Assembly: GCA_963422415.1 (NCBI GenBank)
Contig: OY729430.1
Location: forward strand, 2,914,001 to 2,978,000
Source of the DNA: Bin34 sp963422415
GTDB lineage: Bacteria; Chloroflexota; Anaerolineae; Caldilineales; Caldilineaceae
Reading direction: 5' to 3'
Length of the DNA: 64,000 nucleotides
A program made the position numbers and the translations under genes. How positions within the stretch are numbered: the first letter of the stretch is position 1; every line of letters starts with the position of its first letter. This document shows positions 33,763 through 43,430 of the stretch, in pieces. The notes under the pieces are model-generated. The model had not been told where the DNA came from. It did not search any database and worked only from the letters and a program-made list of their open reading frames with translations.

Positions 33763-35271
33763 ATGTCTAATCCTCTTCAGGCCCCGCGCTGGGATCGGAT
33801 GCTGCGCGCCCGCCAGCCCGAACTGCGGGTCTATATCATGGGCATCGGCGGAGCCGGCCTTGCGCCCTTGGCCATGGTTCTGCAGGATATGGGCATCCAG
33901 GTCTCCGGCAGCGAACTGAGGCCATCAGCGACCATCTCGGAGCTGCGGGAAAGGGGAATTCAGGTCATAATGGGGCAGACTCCGGCGCACTTGCAGAGGT
34001 TGGACGGATCGCAGCGGCCCGCTGTCGTGCTCCACTCCAGCGCCGTGCCCGAGACCAATCCTGAATTGCAACAAGCCGCTGCCATGGCATTGCCTCGGGT
34101 TACCCGTTCCCAGTTCCTGCCCGCGCTGTTGGCACAGCGCGACGTGCTGGCCGTGGCAGGCACGCACGGCAAAAGCACCACCACCACCATGTTGGTGCAT
34201 GTTCTGCAGGCCCTCGGCCGCGATCCGGGATACATTGTAGGGGCCGTCAGCAACCAAATGAAGTCGGGACAGGCGGGAAGCGAACGGCTCTTTGTCATTG
34301 AAGCCGATGAATATGACGGCATGTTCTTGGGGCTCACTCCCATGGGAGCCGTTGTAACGTCCGTGGACTGGGATCATCCCGACTGCTATCCTCAGATCGA
34401 GGATCTGCATGCGGCGTTTGGTGCGTTTCTCGATCGGGTTCGTCCCGAGGGATTCGTGATCTACAACGGCGACAGTCCGTTTCTGCAAACGTGGCGAGAT
34501 GCCCAGCGGGCTGTGTCACGGCGATATTGGTCTTTCGGTCTGGCTCCGGACCGAGACTGGATGATACAGCCTCGGGATCCTGATTCACGCACGGATTCCA
34601 CCTTTGACATCGTGGCCCGAGACGGCGTTGCACGGTTTGCAGGGCGGCTACAGGTAGCAGGCGTTTTCAACCAGTGCAATGCCACGGCGGCTTGGCTGGC
34701 AGCCTGTCAAGTGGGCGCCCCGCCGGTCGAAACCCTCCCCCTGCTTTGGCGCTTCCAGCCCATACGACGGCGCTACGAGCACCGAGGCAGCCCTGGCGGC
34801 GTGCACCTTTTTGACGATTACGCTCACCACCCCGCGGCGGTGCGGCGGACACTTGCCATGGCACGGGGTCAGTGGCCACAAGCCACATTGTGGGCCGTGT
34901 TTCAACCCCATACTTTCAGCCGCACCGCCGCCTTGCTGCCGGAGTTCGCCGAGTCCTTCGGGGTGGCGGACCGCGTCGTGATTCTGCCGACATTCGCTGC
35001 CCGGGAGGCACCCGCCGATGGAAAAGACGGTCGTCAACTGCATCAAGCCATCGTCCACCCAGCGGCCCGGTACTGCACCAGCCAGGACGCGGCCTTGACC
35101 CTGTTGCAAAACGAACTGCATACAGGGGACGCCGTGGTCGTAATGGGCGCCGGAGATTGTGTCACGTTGACCACAAGGCTCTTGACCTGTCTGAAGGACA
35201 CCGAATTCCGCCGGAATCTCATGTCCTCCCGCGCGCCCGCGGCGCCAAGCAATCCGCCGCAAACCCCATAG
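33763..35271 (+). CDS. murC: UDP-N-acetylmuramate--L-alanine ligase MurC
   Basis: MurC adds L-alanine to UDP-MurNAc, the first peptide step. The 502-residue product has IMGIGGAGLAPLAMVLQDMG (residues about 26-45), the P-loop AGTHGKSTTTTMLVHVL near residue 134, IEADEYDGMFLGL, and the C-terminal LFDDYAHHPAAVRRTL near residue 350. ATG 33763 gives a 25-residue leader before the fold; the upstream frame has no family likeness. No ribosome-binding site is evident. A 62-base gap separates it from the CvpA-like gene and 18 bases from murB. Confidence 0.94.
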   Translation: MSNPLQAPRWDRMLRARQPELRVYIMGIGGAGLAPLAMVLQDMGIQVSGSELRPSATISELRERGIQVIMGQTPAHLQRLDGSQRPAVVLHSSAVPETNPELQQAAAMALPRVTRSQFLPALLAQRDVLAVAGTHGKSTTTTMLVHVLQALGRDPGYIVGAVSNQMKSGQAGSERLFVIEADEYDGMFLGLTPMGAVVTSVDWDHPDCYPQIEDLHAAFGAFLDRVRPEGFVIYNGDSPFLQTWRDAQRAVSRRYWSFGLAPDRDWMIQPRDPDSRTDSTFDIVARDGVARFAGRLQVAGVFNQCNATAAWLAACQVGAPPVETLPLLWRFQPIRRRYEHRGSPGGVHLFDDYAHHPAAVRRTLAMARGQWPQATLWAVFQPHTFSRTAALLPEFAESFGVADRVVILPTFAAREAPADGKDGRQLHQAIVHPAARYCTSQDAALTLLQNELHTGDAVVVMGAGDCVTLTTRLLTCLKDTEFRRNLMSSRAPAAPSNPPQTP

Positions 35272-35289
35272 GGCAACGGCCAAGTATCC

Positions 35290-36252
35290 ATGAGCGAAGA
35301 CTTCGACCGTTATCTTTCCCAGCAGCTGGGCCTCAAGCTGGAGCACAATGTTCCACTGGATCGACACTCTTCCATCAAGGTGGGGGGCTGCGCAGAGCGT
35401 TTCGTTGCCGTGGACCACAGGGAAAACTTGCGTCGACTTGTCCGCCGGGCACACGCCAGCCAGACCCCCTTCTATCTGCTGGGAGGAGGTACAAACACCT
35501 TGTTTGCCGACGAGGGCATGTCGGGCGTGACCATTTGCAATCGATGTCGGCACATGCAATGCGAGGACATGGGCTCCACGGGTGTCCTGGAGGTGGACAG
35601 CGGAGCGTTGCTGGCTCAATGTGCGCGCTTCAGCGTGCACCGGGGATTGACCGGTTTGGAGTGGGCCGTCAGCGTTCCGGGAACGCTGGGAGGTGCGGTC
35701 GTGGGCAACGCCGGCGCTCACGGAAGTGATATCGCGGAACATCTGACCGAAGTCGAGGTGTGTCAATCTGCGGGTCCGTGCCGCTGGATAGCGACCGCGG
35801 AATTGGGCATGACGTATCGAGACAGCCGCTTCAAGTCCAACGGACCGGTCAGGGCGGCCCTGAATCCCACCATTGTGGGAGTGCGCCTGCATCTGCCCAA
35901 GGGACAAAAAGCCGAAATACAGGCCAAGACCCGTCAATTCCTGCAACACCGCCGCCATACGCAACCTACGGCCCCCAGCGTAGGCAGTGTCTTTCGCAAC
36001 CCGCCCGGACACTTTGCCGGGGCGCTGATCGAGGCGGCAGGCTGCAAGGGCTGGACCTGCGGCGCCATGGTCGTGAGCGAGCAACATGCAAACTTTATCG
36101 TCAAGCAGCCGGGATCCACACAGGGCAGGGCCCGGGATGCACTGTTCCTGATCCGGGCAGTGCGCCAGAGAGTGCTGGATCACACCGGCATTCTGCTGCA
36201 ACCGGAAATCGGGCTGGCGGGCGAGTGGCCCGCCTCGACGAGACTGCCCTGA
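35290..36252 (+). CDS. murB: UDP-N-acetylenolpyruvoylglucosamine reductase MurB
   Basis: MurB reduces UDP-GlcNAc-enolpyruvate to UDP-MurNAc using FAD and NADPH. The 320-residue product has the FAD-binding segment YLLGGGTNTLFADEG near residue 64, SVPGTLGGAVVGNAGAHG near residue 127, TYRDSRFK, and the catalytic-serine segment GSVFRNP near residue 234, which supplies the proton donor. It is the compact (type II-like) form. The murC-murB-ddl order is the usual dcw order. Confidence 0.94.
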   Translation: MSEDFDRYLSQQLGLKLEHNVPLDRHSSIKVGGCAERFVAVDHRENLRRLVRRAHASQTPFYLLGGGTNTLFADEGMSGVTICNRCRHMQCEDMGSTGVLEVDSGALLAQCARFSVHRGLTGLEWAVSVPGTLGGAVVGNAGAHGSDIAEHLTEVEVCQSAGPCRWIATAELGMTYRDSRFKSNGPVRAALNPTIVGVRLHLPKGQKAEIQAKTRQFLQHRRHTQPTAPSVGSVFRNPPGHFAGALIEAAGCKGWTCGAMVVSEQHANFIVKQPGSTQGRARDALFLIRAVRQRVLDHTGILLQPEIGLAGEWPASTRLP

Positions 36253-36286
36253 AACTGTAGGGGACGAAGCTTCAAGGTACTTTGTC

Positions 36287-37348
36287 ATGCGTATTGCCCT
36301 CATTTTCGGTGGCCGCAACTGCGAACACGAAGTGTCCCTGCGCAGCGCCGCCAATGTCCGCGCGGCGTTGCAGGAAGCGGGCCATGAGGTTGTGGACATT
36401 GGCATCACCCCAGCCGGTCATTGGCGCTTGACATCAGACGGCGGCCTTTCCTTGCCCCACCCTGCCTTGGACACGTCGCGTGCATCCTTGGTCCCGTTGC
36501 CCGATTTCCACAGCCAGCTGATTCTGGGCGAAGTGGATGTGGTCTTTCCCATGGTGCATGGCCCGACAGGCGAAGACGGGGCCCTGCAGGGCTTGTTGGA
36601 ACTGACCAACGTGCCCTATGTCGGATGCGGGGTGTTGGGTAGCGCGCTGGCCATGGACAAGGATGTAGCCAAGCGGCTGTGGCAGGCCGCGGATCTCCCC
36701 GTCACCCGCTACATCGTCCTCCAGGGTTCCGCCCTGTCCGCCGATGGAATCGCCCTTTGGAACCGCGTGCACCGCGAGGTGGGTCTCCCGGCCTTTGTCA
36801 AGCCGGCCAATTTGGGCAGCAGCGTGGGCGTCAGCCGCGTAGAGAACGAGCGGGAGATGGAGATGGCCATCTGCCAGGCATTTCAGTACGATGAAAAGAT
36901 CTTGATTGAGGCAGCCGTGCCTCACGCCCGCGAATTCGAAGTCAGCGTGCTGGGTCGGCATGAACTGCTCGCCAGCATTCCCGGAGAGATCCGGCTTCAA
37001 GCCGGTTTCTACGACTACGATGCGAAATACACTAACAGTCTGGCTGATCTGCGCATTCCGGCTGCCGTGTCTCCGTACATCGTCTCGCAACTGCAAGAGC
37101 TGGCAATCCACGCCTTCCGCACTCTGGAAGGTTGTGGCATGGGGCGGGTGGACTTTCTAATGGATGGTCAGAGCCAAGAGATATTTCTTAACGAAGTCAA
37201 CACCATTCCCGGTTTCACTTCCATCAGCATGTACCCCAAACTGTGGGAGGCATCTGGCCTGTCCCGGGTTCAGCTCATGCAGCGGCTGTTGGACATTGCC
37301 TTGGAACGTCATGCAGCCAAACAAAGACTGTGCACCTCCTATGCCTAG
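36287..37348 (+). CDS. ddl: D-alanine--D-alanine ligase
   Basis: Ddl makes the D-Ala-D-Ala dipeptide that MurF uses. The 353-residue ATP-grasp protein starts MRIALIFGGRNCEHEVSLRS, then shows VFPMVHGPTGEDGALQGLLE near residue 86, KPANLGSSVGVSRV near residue 172 and the metal-binding FLNEVNTIPGFTSISMYPKL near residue 300. The YDYDAKYTNSL omega-loop region lies near residue 243. It starts at ATG 36287, nine bases after AAGG, and precedes ftsQ by three bases. Confidence 0.95.
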   Translation: MRIALIFGGRNCEHEVSLRSAANVRAALQEAGHEVVDIGITPAGHWRLTSDGGLSLPHPALDTSRASLVPLPDFHSQLILGEVDVVFPMVHGPTGEDGALQGLLELTNVPYVGCGVLGSALAMDKDVAKRLWQAADLPVTRYIVLQGSALSADGIALWNRVHREVGLPAFVKPANLGSSVGVSRVENEREMEMAICQAFQYDEKILIEAAVPHAREFEVSVLGRHELLASIPGEIRLQAGFYDYDAKYTNSLADLRIPAAVSPYIVSQLQELAIHAFRTLEGCGMGRVDFLMDGQSQEIFLNEVNTIPGFTSISMYPKLWEASGLSRVQLMQRLLDIALERHAAKQRLCTSYA

Positions 37349-37351
37349 TCA

Positions 37352-38338
37352 GTGTCGCCCTCCGGTCCCATGCAACAGCTGCCCCGCCTGACTCCACTAC
37401 CTCAGAGGTTTGTCCGACACCCCCGTGTAGCCGATGTAGGGCGTCGTGTTCGCAAGCTTTGGGCCGGACATCTTAAGCCTTTCCTGCACATGGGACGCGA
37501 CATGCTGGTCGCGCCCCTGAGCCTGCTAACGTTGCAGTTTCTGCGCGGCAGCGGCTGGTTCCCCAGCAAGTACCTTAGCTTGGCCGCCGTCCTGTGCCTG
37601 ACCGCAACCGCCGGATGGACAGCCCTTGACCCACAGTTTTATGTGGATCCCGGCCATCTGGAAATTCGTGTCCTCAGCGCCTATGAAATGTCCGGTCAGG
37701 ATCCATATCTGTTGCCGCGGGAGGTGTGGGATTTCCAGAGCGTGGTCAACACGCATATTCTGTGGCAGAGACCCAAGCACATCCAGTCTGCAGCCTTGGC
37801 CAATCCCTTCATCTCCAATGTCAGGGTCCGGACATACTTCCCGCGCACGGTGGCCGTAACCGTACAAGAGACTAGCCCAAAGCTGGTATGGGCCACCTTG
37901 GAAGGGGCGTACGCAGTGCTGACAGACGGCACGGCACGGGAGCTTTCCACCGTCAAGTCCGAAGCGGTTCTGAACGGCGTGGAATATCTGACTCTGTATG
38001 ATTGGCAAGGCACGGCGTCCCTCAATCGAGAAGAGACGCACACCATTGCATCCACCCATTTGGACCCCGACCTGGTGAACACGGTACTTGTGCTTCAGCA
38101 AGAATACGTCGATCGGATTGGCGCGGAATCCGCACCTCTGCAACGCTTCTTCTATTCCCAGGCACACGGATTGCACTGGGTAATTCCCAACAGCACAACC
38201 CGCGTTTTTTGGGGAGATGGATTGCAGCTTGCGCAGAAAATGGCCAATTTGCGCGCCATAGAGGAATTTGTGGAGGTACAGGGGGAAACCGCAGAACTCA
38301 TTGATGTGCGTCCCCTGACCAAACCATACTACAGATAG
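37352..38338 (+). CDS. ftsQ: FtsQ/DivIB-type cell-division protein
   Basis: FtsQ is a single-span protein that scaffolds the divisome outside the membrane. The 328-residue product has a long basic cytoplasmic tail of about 70 residues, one span (about 77-95, LSLAAVLCLTATAGWTAL), and a POTRA-like domain with the pattern AALANPFISNVRVRTYFPRT followed by VAVTVQETSPKLVWA (residues about 150-185), then a beta domain. Start GTG 37352 lies three bases after ddl; ATG 37370 is an alternative. The position before ftsA supports the call. Similarity in this family is low outside the POTRA segment. Confidence 0.82.
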   Translation: MSPSGPMQQLPRLTPLPQRFVRHPRVADVGRRVRKLWAGHLKPFLHMGRDMLVAPLSLLTLQFLRGSGWFPSKYLSLAAVLCLTATAGWTALDPQFYVDPGHLEIRVLSAYEMSGQDPYLLPREVWDFQSVVNTHILWQRPKHIQSAALANPFISNVRVRTYFPRTVAVTVQETSPKLVWATLEGAYAVLTDGTARELSTVKSEAVLNGVEYLTLYDWQGTASLNREETHTIASTHLDPDLVNTVLVLQQEYVDRIGAESAPLQRFFYSQAHGLHWVIPNSTTRVFWGDGLQLAQKMANLRAIEEFVEVQGETAELIDVRPLTKPYYR

Positions 38339-38351
38339 CCAGGGATCTTCT

Positions 38352-39608
38352 TTGTCCGCACAACAGATCGCCGCCATTGACATTGGATCTGCCCATATCC
38401 GGGCAGCCATCGCTCGCGTGGAAACTTCCAGTTCAGCCATGACCCTCTTGGGCTGGGCCGACACGTCCAGTGCGGGCCTGGTACATGGTCACGTGACAGA
38501 CTTCGATGCAACCCAGCAGAGCCTGCAAACGGTTGTCAAGATGGCGGAAGACGAAGCCGGCGAACGCATGGGGCGCGCCTACGTGGGCATTTCTGGCTCT
38601 CACCTGCAGTCCATGGTCAGCTCCGCTACGCTGCCCCTCGGCGGGACGCGGCAGATCACGACGGCGGACATGCAGAAAGCGTTGCAGCAGGCCCGTCAGA
38701 TCCAACTCAAGGAAAACCGCCAGATGATCGACATGCCAATAGGCGACTGGACTTTGGACGGCCAGATTCGGGTCAAACACCCCGCAGGCATGCAGGCGAC
38801 TACCCTGGGGCTGGAGGCTCTGGTCATCAGCGGCCATTCCCCTACCATCGGCAACTTGCGTCGTTGTTTGGCGGCGGCGGACGTGGAAGTTCAGGAGCTT
38901 GTCTCGTCGTCACTGGCAGAAAGTCGCACCGCGCTGACCCCCGAGGAGGAACGCATGGGCGTAGCGCTGATCAATCTGGGAGCTGGCACCACGGATCTGG
39001 TGGTGATCCAGAGCGGACAGGTGCAGTTTGTACATGCCTTGGATTACGGCGGCGCCAACTTCACACAGGAAATGGCTGCACTCATGCACTGCCCATGGGA
39101 GGAAGCGGAGCGGATCAAATGTGCGCATGGATCGGCCCTGCCCACTGCCGAACCCAAGACTGCCATACGGGCCCGGGCCTTTGGCGATCAAGGAGAGGTG
39201 ACGTTTTCCCGCCGCTTCCTGTCCGAACTTCTGTCGGCACGTCTCCAGAAGTTGTGGGATGAACTGGATGCTCTGCTGCGCCACGCCGGTCTCCGCAACT
39301 CTCTGACCGCGGGATTGGTCCTGACCGGAGGAGGCAGTCGCTTGTCCCGTCTGCATAACAGTTGTCGGATCCATTTCAAGTTGCCTGTGCGCCGTTGCAC
39401 GGCGCCCCACAACCTGGTCATGGAAAATCTGCCGCACAGTGCATCCATGGCAATACACGGAGTCTTGCTGGGCTTGCTGCACCGGGGAGCGACGGCCATC
39501 CCGCCGGAAAGGCGCCCCCTTGTTCCATCCCAGGCCCACCTACCCACTGCTCCCCACCACCCGTTACGCAGACTGCTGGCCCTTTTCCTGCCGGGAAACG
39601 TCGACTGA
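38352..39608 (+). CDS. ftsA: Cell-division protein FtsA
   Basis: FtsA is an actin-like ATPase that ties FtsZ filaments to the membrane. The 418-residue product has phosphate loops AIDIGSAHIRAAI (residue 7) and INLGAGTTDLVVIQSG (near residue 204), GLVLTGGGSRL near residue 322, and at the very end an amphipathic helix PLRRLLALFLPGN, the expected membrane-targeting sequence. The start is TTG 38352, about seven bases after AGGGA and 14 after ftsQ. ftsZ follows after 225 bases. Confidence 0.93.
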   Translation: MSAQQIAAIDIGSAHIRAAIARVETSSSAMTLLGWADTSSAGLVHGHVTDFDATQQSLQTVVKMAEDEAGERMGRAYVGISGSHLQSMVSSATLPLGGTRQITTADMQKALQQARQIQLKENRQMIDMPIGDWTLDGQIRVKHPAGMQATTLGLEALVISGHSPTIGNLRRCLAAADVEVQELVSSSLAESRTALTPEEERMGVALINLGAGTTDLVVIQSGQVQFVHALDYGGANFTQEMAALMHCPWEEAERIKCAHGSALPTAEPKTAIRARAFGDQGEVTFSRRFLSELLSARLQKLWDELDALLRHAGLRNSLTAGLVLTGGGSRLSRLHNSCRIHFKLPVRRCTAPHNLVMENLPHSASMAIHGVLLGLLHRGATAIPPERRPLVPSQAHLPTAPHHPLRRLLALFLPGNVD

Positions 39609-39712
39609 GCCCGATCACGACGGGGCGCTGTCCCCGAGACGTCAGAGACCCGAGAGCCACGATGATCCCATTGGGGAACTGCAAAATGGCGGAATGAGGG
39701 ACTCCCCGTATA

Positions 39713-39718
39713 TATAAT
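39713..39718 (+). promoter_or_regulatory. Candidate -10 element of an ftsZ promoter
   Basis: The 225-base ftsA-ftsZ spacer is notably AT-rich and contains a perfect TATAAT at 39713-39718 within TATATAATATG. No good -35 hexamer sits at the right distance. Downstream, CCCTA and TAGGG (39726-39730 and 39744-39748, approximate) could form a weak stem followed by a T-run (about 39761-39767), so transcription here may also be attenuated. A dedicated ftsZ promoter in this spacer is common in bacteria. Confidence 0.4.
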
Positions 39719-39833
39719 ATGAAGTACCCTAGAAGTTCCTTGGTTAGGGATCTATCCAATTTTTTTGTTACCATAAACGCAACATTGTTGCCTTCCGTTC
39801 GTCCCTTGCCCACCGAAACACCACTAAGGAATC

Positions 39834-40952
39834 ATGGCAATGAATACCCAGTCTCCCTTCAACGAAAATTTCGCGACCATCAAGGTCATTGGAGTCGGCG
39901 GCGGCGGCCAGAATGCCGTGGAACGCATGATTGAAGAGGGGACGCAGGGTGTCGAGTTCATTGTGATCAACACCGATCAGCAGGCTCTGCATCGGTCCAG
40001 CGCTCCCAAGCGGGTACGCATTGGCGAGAAGCTGACTCGGGGCCTTGGCGCGGGGGCCAAGGAGGAAGTGGGACAGCAGGCTGCCGAAGAGAATCTGAAT
40101 GAAGTGGAAGCCATCGTGGCGGATGCCGATTTGGTTTTTATTACGGCCGGCATGGGCGGCGGCACGGGCTCCGGCGCCTCCACCGTGGTTGCCGAGGCCG
40201 CCGTGCGCGCCGGAGCTCTGGTCGTAGGGGTGGTCACCATGCCTTTTTCCACGGAAGGCCAAATGCGGCGCAATGTAGCCGAAAGGGCACTGGAGAGATT
40301 GGAGCAGTATGTCAGTGCCCTGATCGTGGTCGAGAACGACCAGTTGCTGGAGATCCTGGACAAGAAGGCCACCGTGGTAGAAGCCTTCCGTACCGCGGAC
40401 GAGGTCCTGAAGCAAGGCGTGGTGGGTCTCAGCGACATGATCACCACGGAGGGTGAAATCAACCTGGACTTTGCCGACATCAGCACGGTCCTGGAACAGA
40501 AAGGCGCCGCCATGATGGCTATCGGTCGAGGCGTCGGCGACAATCGGGCTGGCGAGGCGGCCGAACAAGTCATCAGTAGTCTGTTGCTGAACACATCCAT
40601 AGAGGGTGCCACCGCCGTGGCCTACAACATCAAGGCGAAAGCCCCGCCACAGATGCAGGAAATGAACGAAATCGCCGAAGCCATCAAGGAACGATTGGAC
40701 AGCAACGCCCAGATTTTCCAAGGCTGGGCCTTGGACCCGGACCTGGGCGACGAGATTCACGTGACTTTGCTGGCCACCGGCATTCCGCAGGAACGGCGCG
40801 CCAGTGTCACATCCGCCATCGGCCAGGCGTTGGGAGCCCCCTCGCGGTCCCGCGGTCGACAGGATGGCAGACGGGAAGTCGAAAGCGTGCCCATTCGTCC
40901 CTCTTCCACACGCCACGCCAAGGGTCTTCCCAGTTTTCTGAGCAACAACTAG
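39834..40952 (+). CDS. ftsZ: Cell-division protein FtsZ
   Basis: FtsZ is the tubulin-like GTPase that forms the division ring. The 372-residue product has IGVGGGGQNAVERMIE near residue 19, the tubulin signature GMGGGTGSGAST near residue 105, NLDFADISTVL (T7-loop region) near residue 205, a variable linker of about 40 residues, and the conserved C-terminal peptide GLPSFLSNN that binds FtsA. Two starts are close: ATG 39834 and ATG 39840; AAGGA lies three and nine bases before them, so the second is at least as likely. Confidence 0.96.
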   Translation: MAMNTQSPFNENFATIKVIGVGGGGQNAVERMIEEGTQGVEFIVINTDQQALHRSSAPKRVRIGEKLTRGLGAGAKEEVGQQAAEENLNEVEAIVADADLVFITAGMGGGTGSGASTVVAEAAVRAGALVVGVVTMPFSTEGQMRRNVAERALERLEQYVSALIVVENDQLLEILDKKATVVEAFRTADEVLKQGVVGLSDMITTEGEINLDFADISTVLEQKGAAMMAIGRGVGDNRAGEAAEQVISSLLLNTSIEGATAVAYNIKAKAPPQMQEMNEIAEAIKERLDSNAQIFQGWALDPDLGDEIHVTLLATGIPQERRASVTSAIGQALGAPSRSRGRQDGRREVESVPIRPSSTRHAKGLPSFLSNN

Positions 40953-41096
40953 GGGCCGACGCCCGTATTGGCGTATCGCGTAGAATGGAGAGGCAGACCT
41001 CCGTTCATCGCGCCCATGTCGTCGTCACGACTTGCCCTAGCATCAAGTCCAAGAGCGCGTGCAGGGGCATTTGGTCGCCCTTGGCGCGAGTTTGGG

Positions 41097-41105
41097 TGGT
41101 AGAAT
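41097..41105 (+). promoter_or_regulatory. Extended -10 promoter for tRNA-Pro
   Basis: TGGTAGAAT (41097-41105) is an extended -10 (TG, one base, TAGAAT). Its predicted start, near 41112, lies about ten bases before the mature 5' end of the tRNA. No standard -35 is seen. Another TAGAAT at 40981-40986 lacks the TG and has no -35. Confidence 0.5.
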
Positions 41106-41122
41106 GAAGCTGTTCTTTTTCT

Positions 41123-41198
<76 letters not shown>

Positions 41199-41268
41199 TA
41201 AATCCTGGTTTTCGGTCCACAGCGGACCGCGGTGCCTGTAACGGGGTTCTGTGCTCCGTTCCAGAGTC

Positions 41269-42792
41269 CTAGATCTGACGCAAATGCGGGAAGGGTATGA
41301 CTTCCCTGATGGTGGTTTGATCGGTCATCAGCATCACGAATCGATCGACGCCCAAACCGCACCCGCCCGTAGGAGGCATGCCCCAAGCGAGGGCCTCCAC
41401 GAAGTCCAAGTCCATCTGACTGGCTTCGTCATCGCCTTGTGCCCCGCGGTAACTTTCGTCCAGAAATCGTTGGTACTGATCTTCTGGATCGTTGATTTCG
41501 GTGAAGGCGTTGGCCAGCTCCATGCCGGCCGCAAACAGCTCAAACCGTTCCACCAGCTGTGGATTGTCCCGCTTCTGCTTGGCAAAGGGGGAAATTGCCT
41601 GTGGATAGTCGAGCAAGAACACCGGATCAACTATGTCCGGCTCCACATAGCGGGACAGAAGATGGTCTACCAGCTTGCCCCAGTGCATATCGGCCGCGGC
41701 CTCCATGCCTTGGACGAGCATTGCGTTGCGCAACGCTGACGCCGAAGTCAATTCATTGATATTCAGTCCGGTTTTCTCTTCAATCGCAGCCGCGAGCGTC
41801 TTGCGTGACCATGGTGGGGCAAACGAGATGGTCTTGCCCTGATACTCAATCTCGGTGCCACCCTGGATCGTCCGTACGACTTGGACCATCATGCGTTCCA
41901 AGCGGGACATTACGCCCTGATAGTCTGTATAGGCCTCGTAGAATTCGATCTGGGTAAATTCCGGATTGTGTTTGAAGCTCACGCCTTCATTGCGGAAATC
42001 CCGACCAATCTCGTAGACCTTGTCAAAACCGCCCACAATAAGACGCTTTAGGTACAACTCGAAACTGATGCGGAGGTATAGGTTCTGGTGCAGCTGATTG
42101 TGATGGGTCACGAAAGGCCGGGCCGCCGCACCACCGTACAAGGGCTGGAGAATCGGAGTCTCAAATTCCAGAAATCCGGCTTCATCCAGATGGTTGCGGA
42201 TGCTCTGGACCATTTGGGCGCGCGTGCGAAAAATCTGTCTCACGGCAGGATTGGCCACCAGATCCACATAACGCCGGCGGTATCGAGCCTCCGGATCCTG
42301 CAGCCCATGCCATTTATCCGGGAGCGGTTTCAGAGACTTGCTGGCCAACGTCACCTGGGAGGCATCAATGGTCAGTTCGCCTGTACGAGTAGTGATCAGA
42401 TGGCCCTTGACGATGACAAAGTCCCCCAAATCGATGAGCTTGCTCCAGATCTGTCGGAACCATTCCTTGCCCACCTTGTTGCTCCGCACCATGATCTGGA
42501 TGGTGCCTGTGCCATCGTCAATGGTGCCAAAGGACATGCGCCCCAAATCGCGGCGCAGGAGAATCCGACCCGCGACCCAAAGGACTTCGTCCTCCATCTC
42601 CGAAGCGGGCGTCAAGGCGCGGGCTTCAGCAATCGTGTGTGTGCGTTGCACCCGCGGTGGATATGGATCTACGCCGTCGGCCTGCAGCGCCGCACGTTTT
42701 TCCCGCCGACCTCGTTCCTGATCCGTAAGACGGTCGGGGGCAAAGGGTGATTCAGCTCCGGAGTGCAGGTCACTCCGCTCGGTCCCCGTCAC
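41269..42792 (-). CDS. lysS: Lysyl-tRNA synthetase, class II
   Basis: LysRS charges tRNA-Lys. The 507-residue product has the N-terminal OB-fold anticodon-binding domain (VAGRILLRRDLGRMSFGTID near residue 75) and the class II catalytic core: motif 2 at GRDFRNEGVSFKHNPEFTQ near residue 263 and motif 3 GCGLGVDRFVMLMTD near residue 480. GTG 42792 overlaps the greA stop (GTGA), so translation is coupled. The greA-lysS pairing is one I associate with Chloroflexota among others. Confidence 0.95.
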   Translation of the reverse strand: MTGTERSDLHSGAESPFAPDRLTDQERGRREKRAALQADGVDPYPPRVQRTHTIAEARALTPASEMEDEVLWVAGRILLRRDLGRMSFGTIDDGTGTIQIMVRSNKVGKEWFRQIWSKLIDLGDFVIVKGHLITTRTGELTIDASQVTLASKSLKPLPDKWHGLQDPEARYRRRYVDLVANPAVRQIFRTRAQMVQSIRNHLDEAGFLEFETPILQPLYGGAAARPFVTHHNQLHQNLYLRISFELYLKRLIVGGFDKVYEIGRDFRNEGVSFKHNPEFTQIEFYEAYTDYQGVMSRLERMMVQVVRTIQGGTEIEYQGKTISFAPPWSRKTLAAAIEEKTGLNINELTSASALRNAMLVQGMEAAADMHWGKLVDHLLSRYVEPDIVDPVFLLDYPQAISPFAKQKRDNPQLVERFELFAAGMELANAFTEINDPEDQYQRFLDESYRGAQGDDEASQMDLDFVEALAWGMPPTGGCGLGVDRFVMLMTDQTTIREVIPFPHLRQI

Positions 42793-43271
42793 GCCGGATC
42801 CACACTCAAAATGCGAAATTCGAGCTGTCCCGCCGGGGTGTCAAAGGCGAAGACGGAACCCACCCTCTGACCCAGCACGGCCTTGCCCAGTGGACTCTGA
42901 TTGCTGATGCGACCGCGCGCCGGATCCGTTTCCGACTTGCCAACTATGAAGTAGGTCTCCTCCAATATGGTACCCTTCTCTTGAATCACCACCTTGTGCC
43001 CCAGCGAAACCACGTCGGTAGGCGCTTCATCCACGTCAATCAAGACGCAATGGGCCAAGTCATGGGTCAGTTCCTGAATGCGGTACTCCAAAAGGGCTTG
43101 TGCATTCTTCGCCTCTTCGTATCCCGCGTTTTCCCGCAGATCACCGTGAGCGATCGCTTCCTTCAGCCTCTGGGCGATTTCCCTTCTTCCCTGCGTGGTC
43201 AAGTGTTCCAGCTCGATCTCCAACTTCCGCTTACCTTCCAAGGTGATAGGCATGCTGGCCTTGTCTTTCAT
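42789..43271 (-). CDS. greA: Transcription elongation factor GreA
   Basis: GreA enters the RNA polymerase secondary channel and stimulates cleavage of backtracked RNA. The 160-residue product has an N-terminal coiled coil whose tip carries GDLRENAGYEEAKNAQ (residues about 43-58), with the acidic pair needed for cleavage, and a C-terminal FKBP-like domain with SPLGKAVLGQRVG. ATG 43271 is listed; the ATG six codons later fits the family start too. The leader holds two small dyads. Confidence 0.94.
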   Translation of the reverse strand: MKDKASMPITLEGKRKLEIELEHLTTQGRREIAQRLKEAIAHGDLRENAGYEEAKNAQALLEYRIQELTHDLAHCVLIDVDEAPTDVVSLGHKVVIQEKGTILEETYFIVGKSETDPARGRISNQSPLGKAVLGQRVGSVFAFDTPAGQLEFRILSVDPA

Positions 43272-43285
43272 AACGCACCACTCGC

Positions 43286-43327
43286 AATCCGTAAGGATTC
43301 AAATATAAACGCCGTCTCCGTCGGAGA
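43286..43327 (-). other. Two dyads in the greA leader
   Basis: AATCC/GGATT (43286-43290 and 43295-43299) has a four-base loop, and TCTCCG-T-CGGAGA (43315-43327) is a 13-base dyad with a one-base centre, like an operator. Both lie within 60 bases upstream of greA in the 159-base divergent spacer to the methyltransferase gene. AT-rich matches to -10 elements occur at 43381-43395 on either strand, without a -35. No more can be supported in this spacer. Confidence 0.3.
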
Positions 43328-43430
43328 TGACGCAGAGGCCACAATCCACGGGACAGGGTTGCGACCAAAGGCAAGATCCCATTTTAGCCTATAAGAGCAA
43401 TCGGTCCCGCCACCTTTCTGCCACTTCCTT

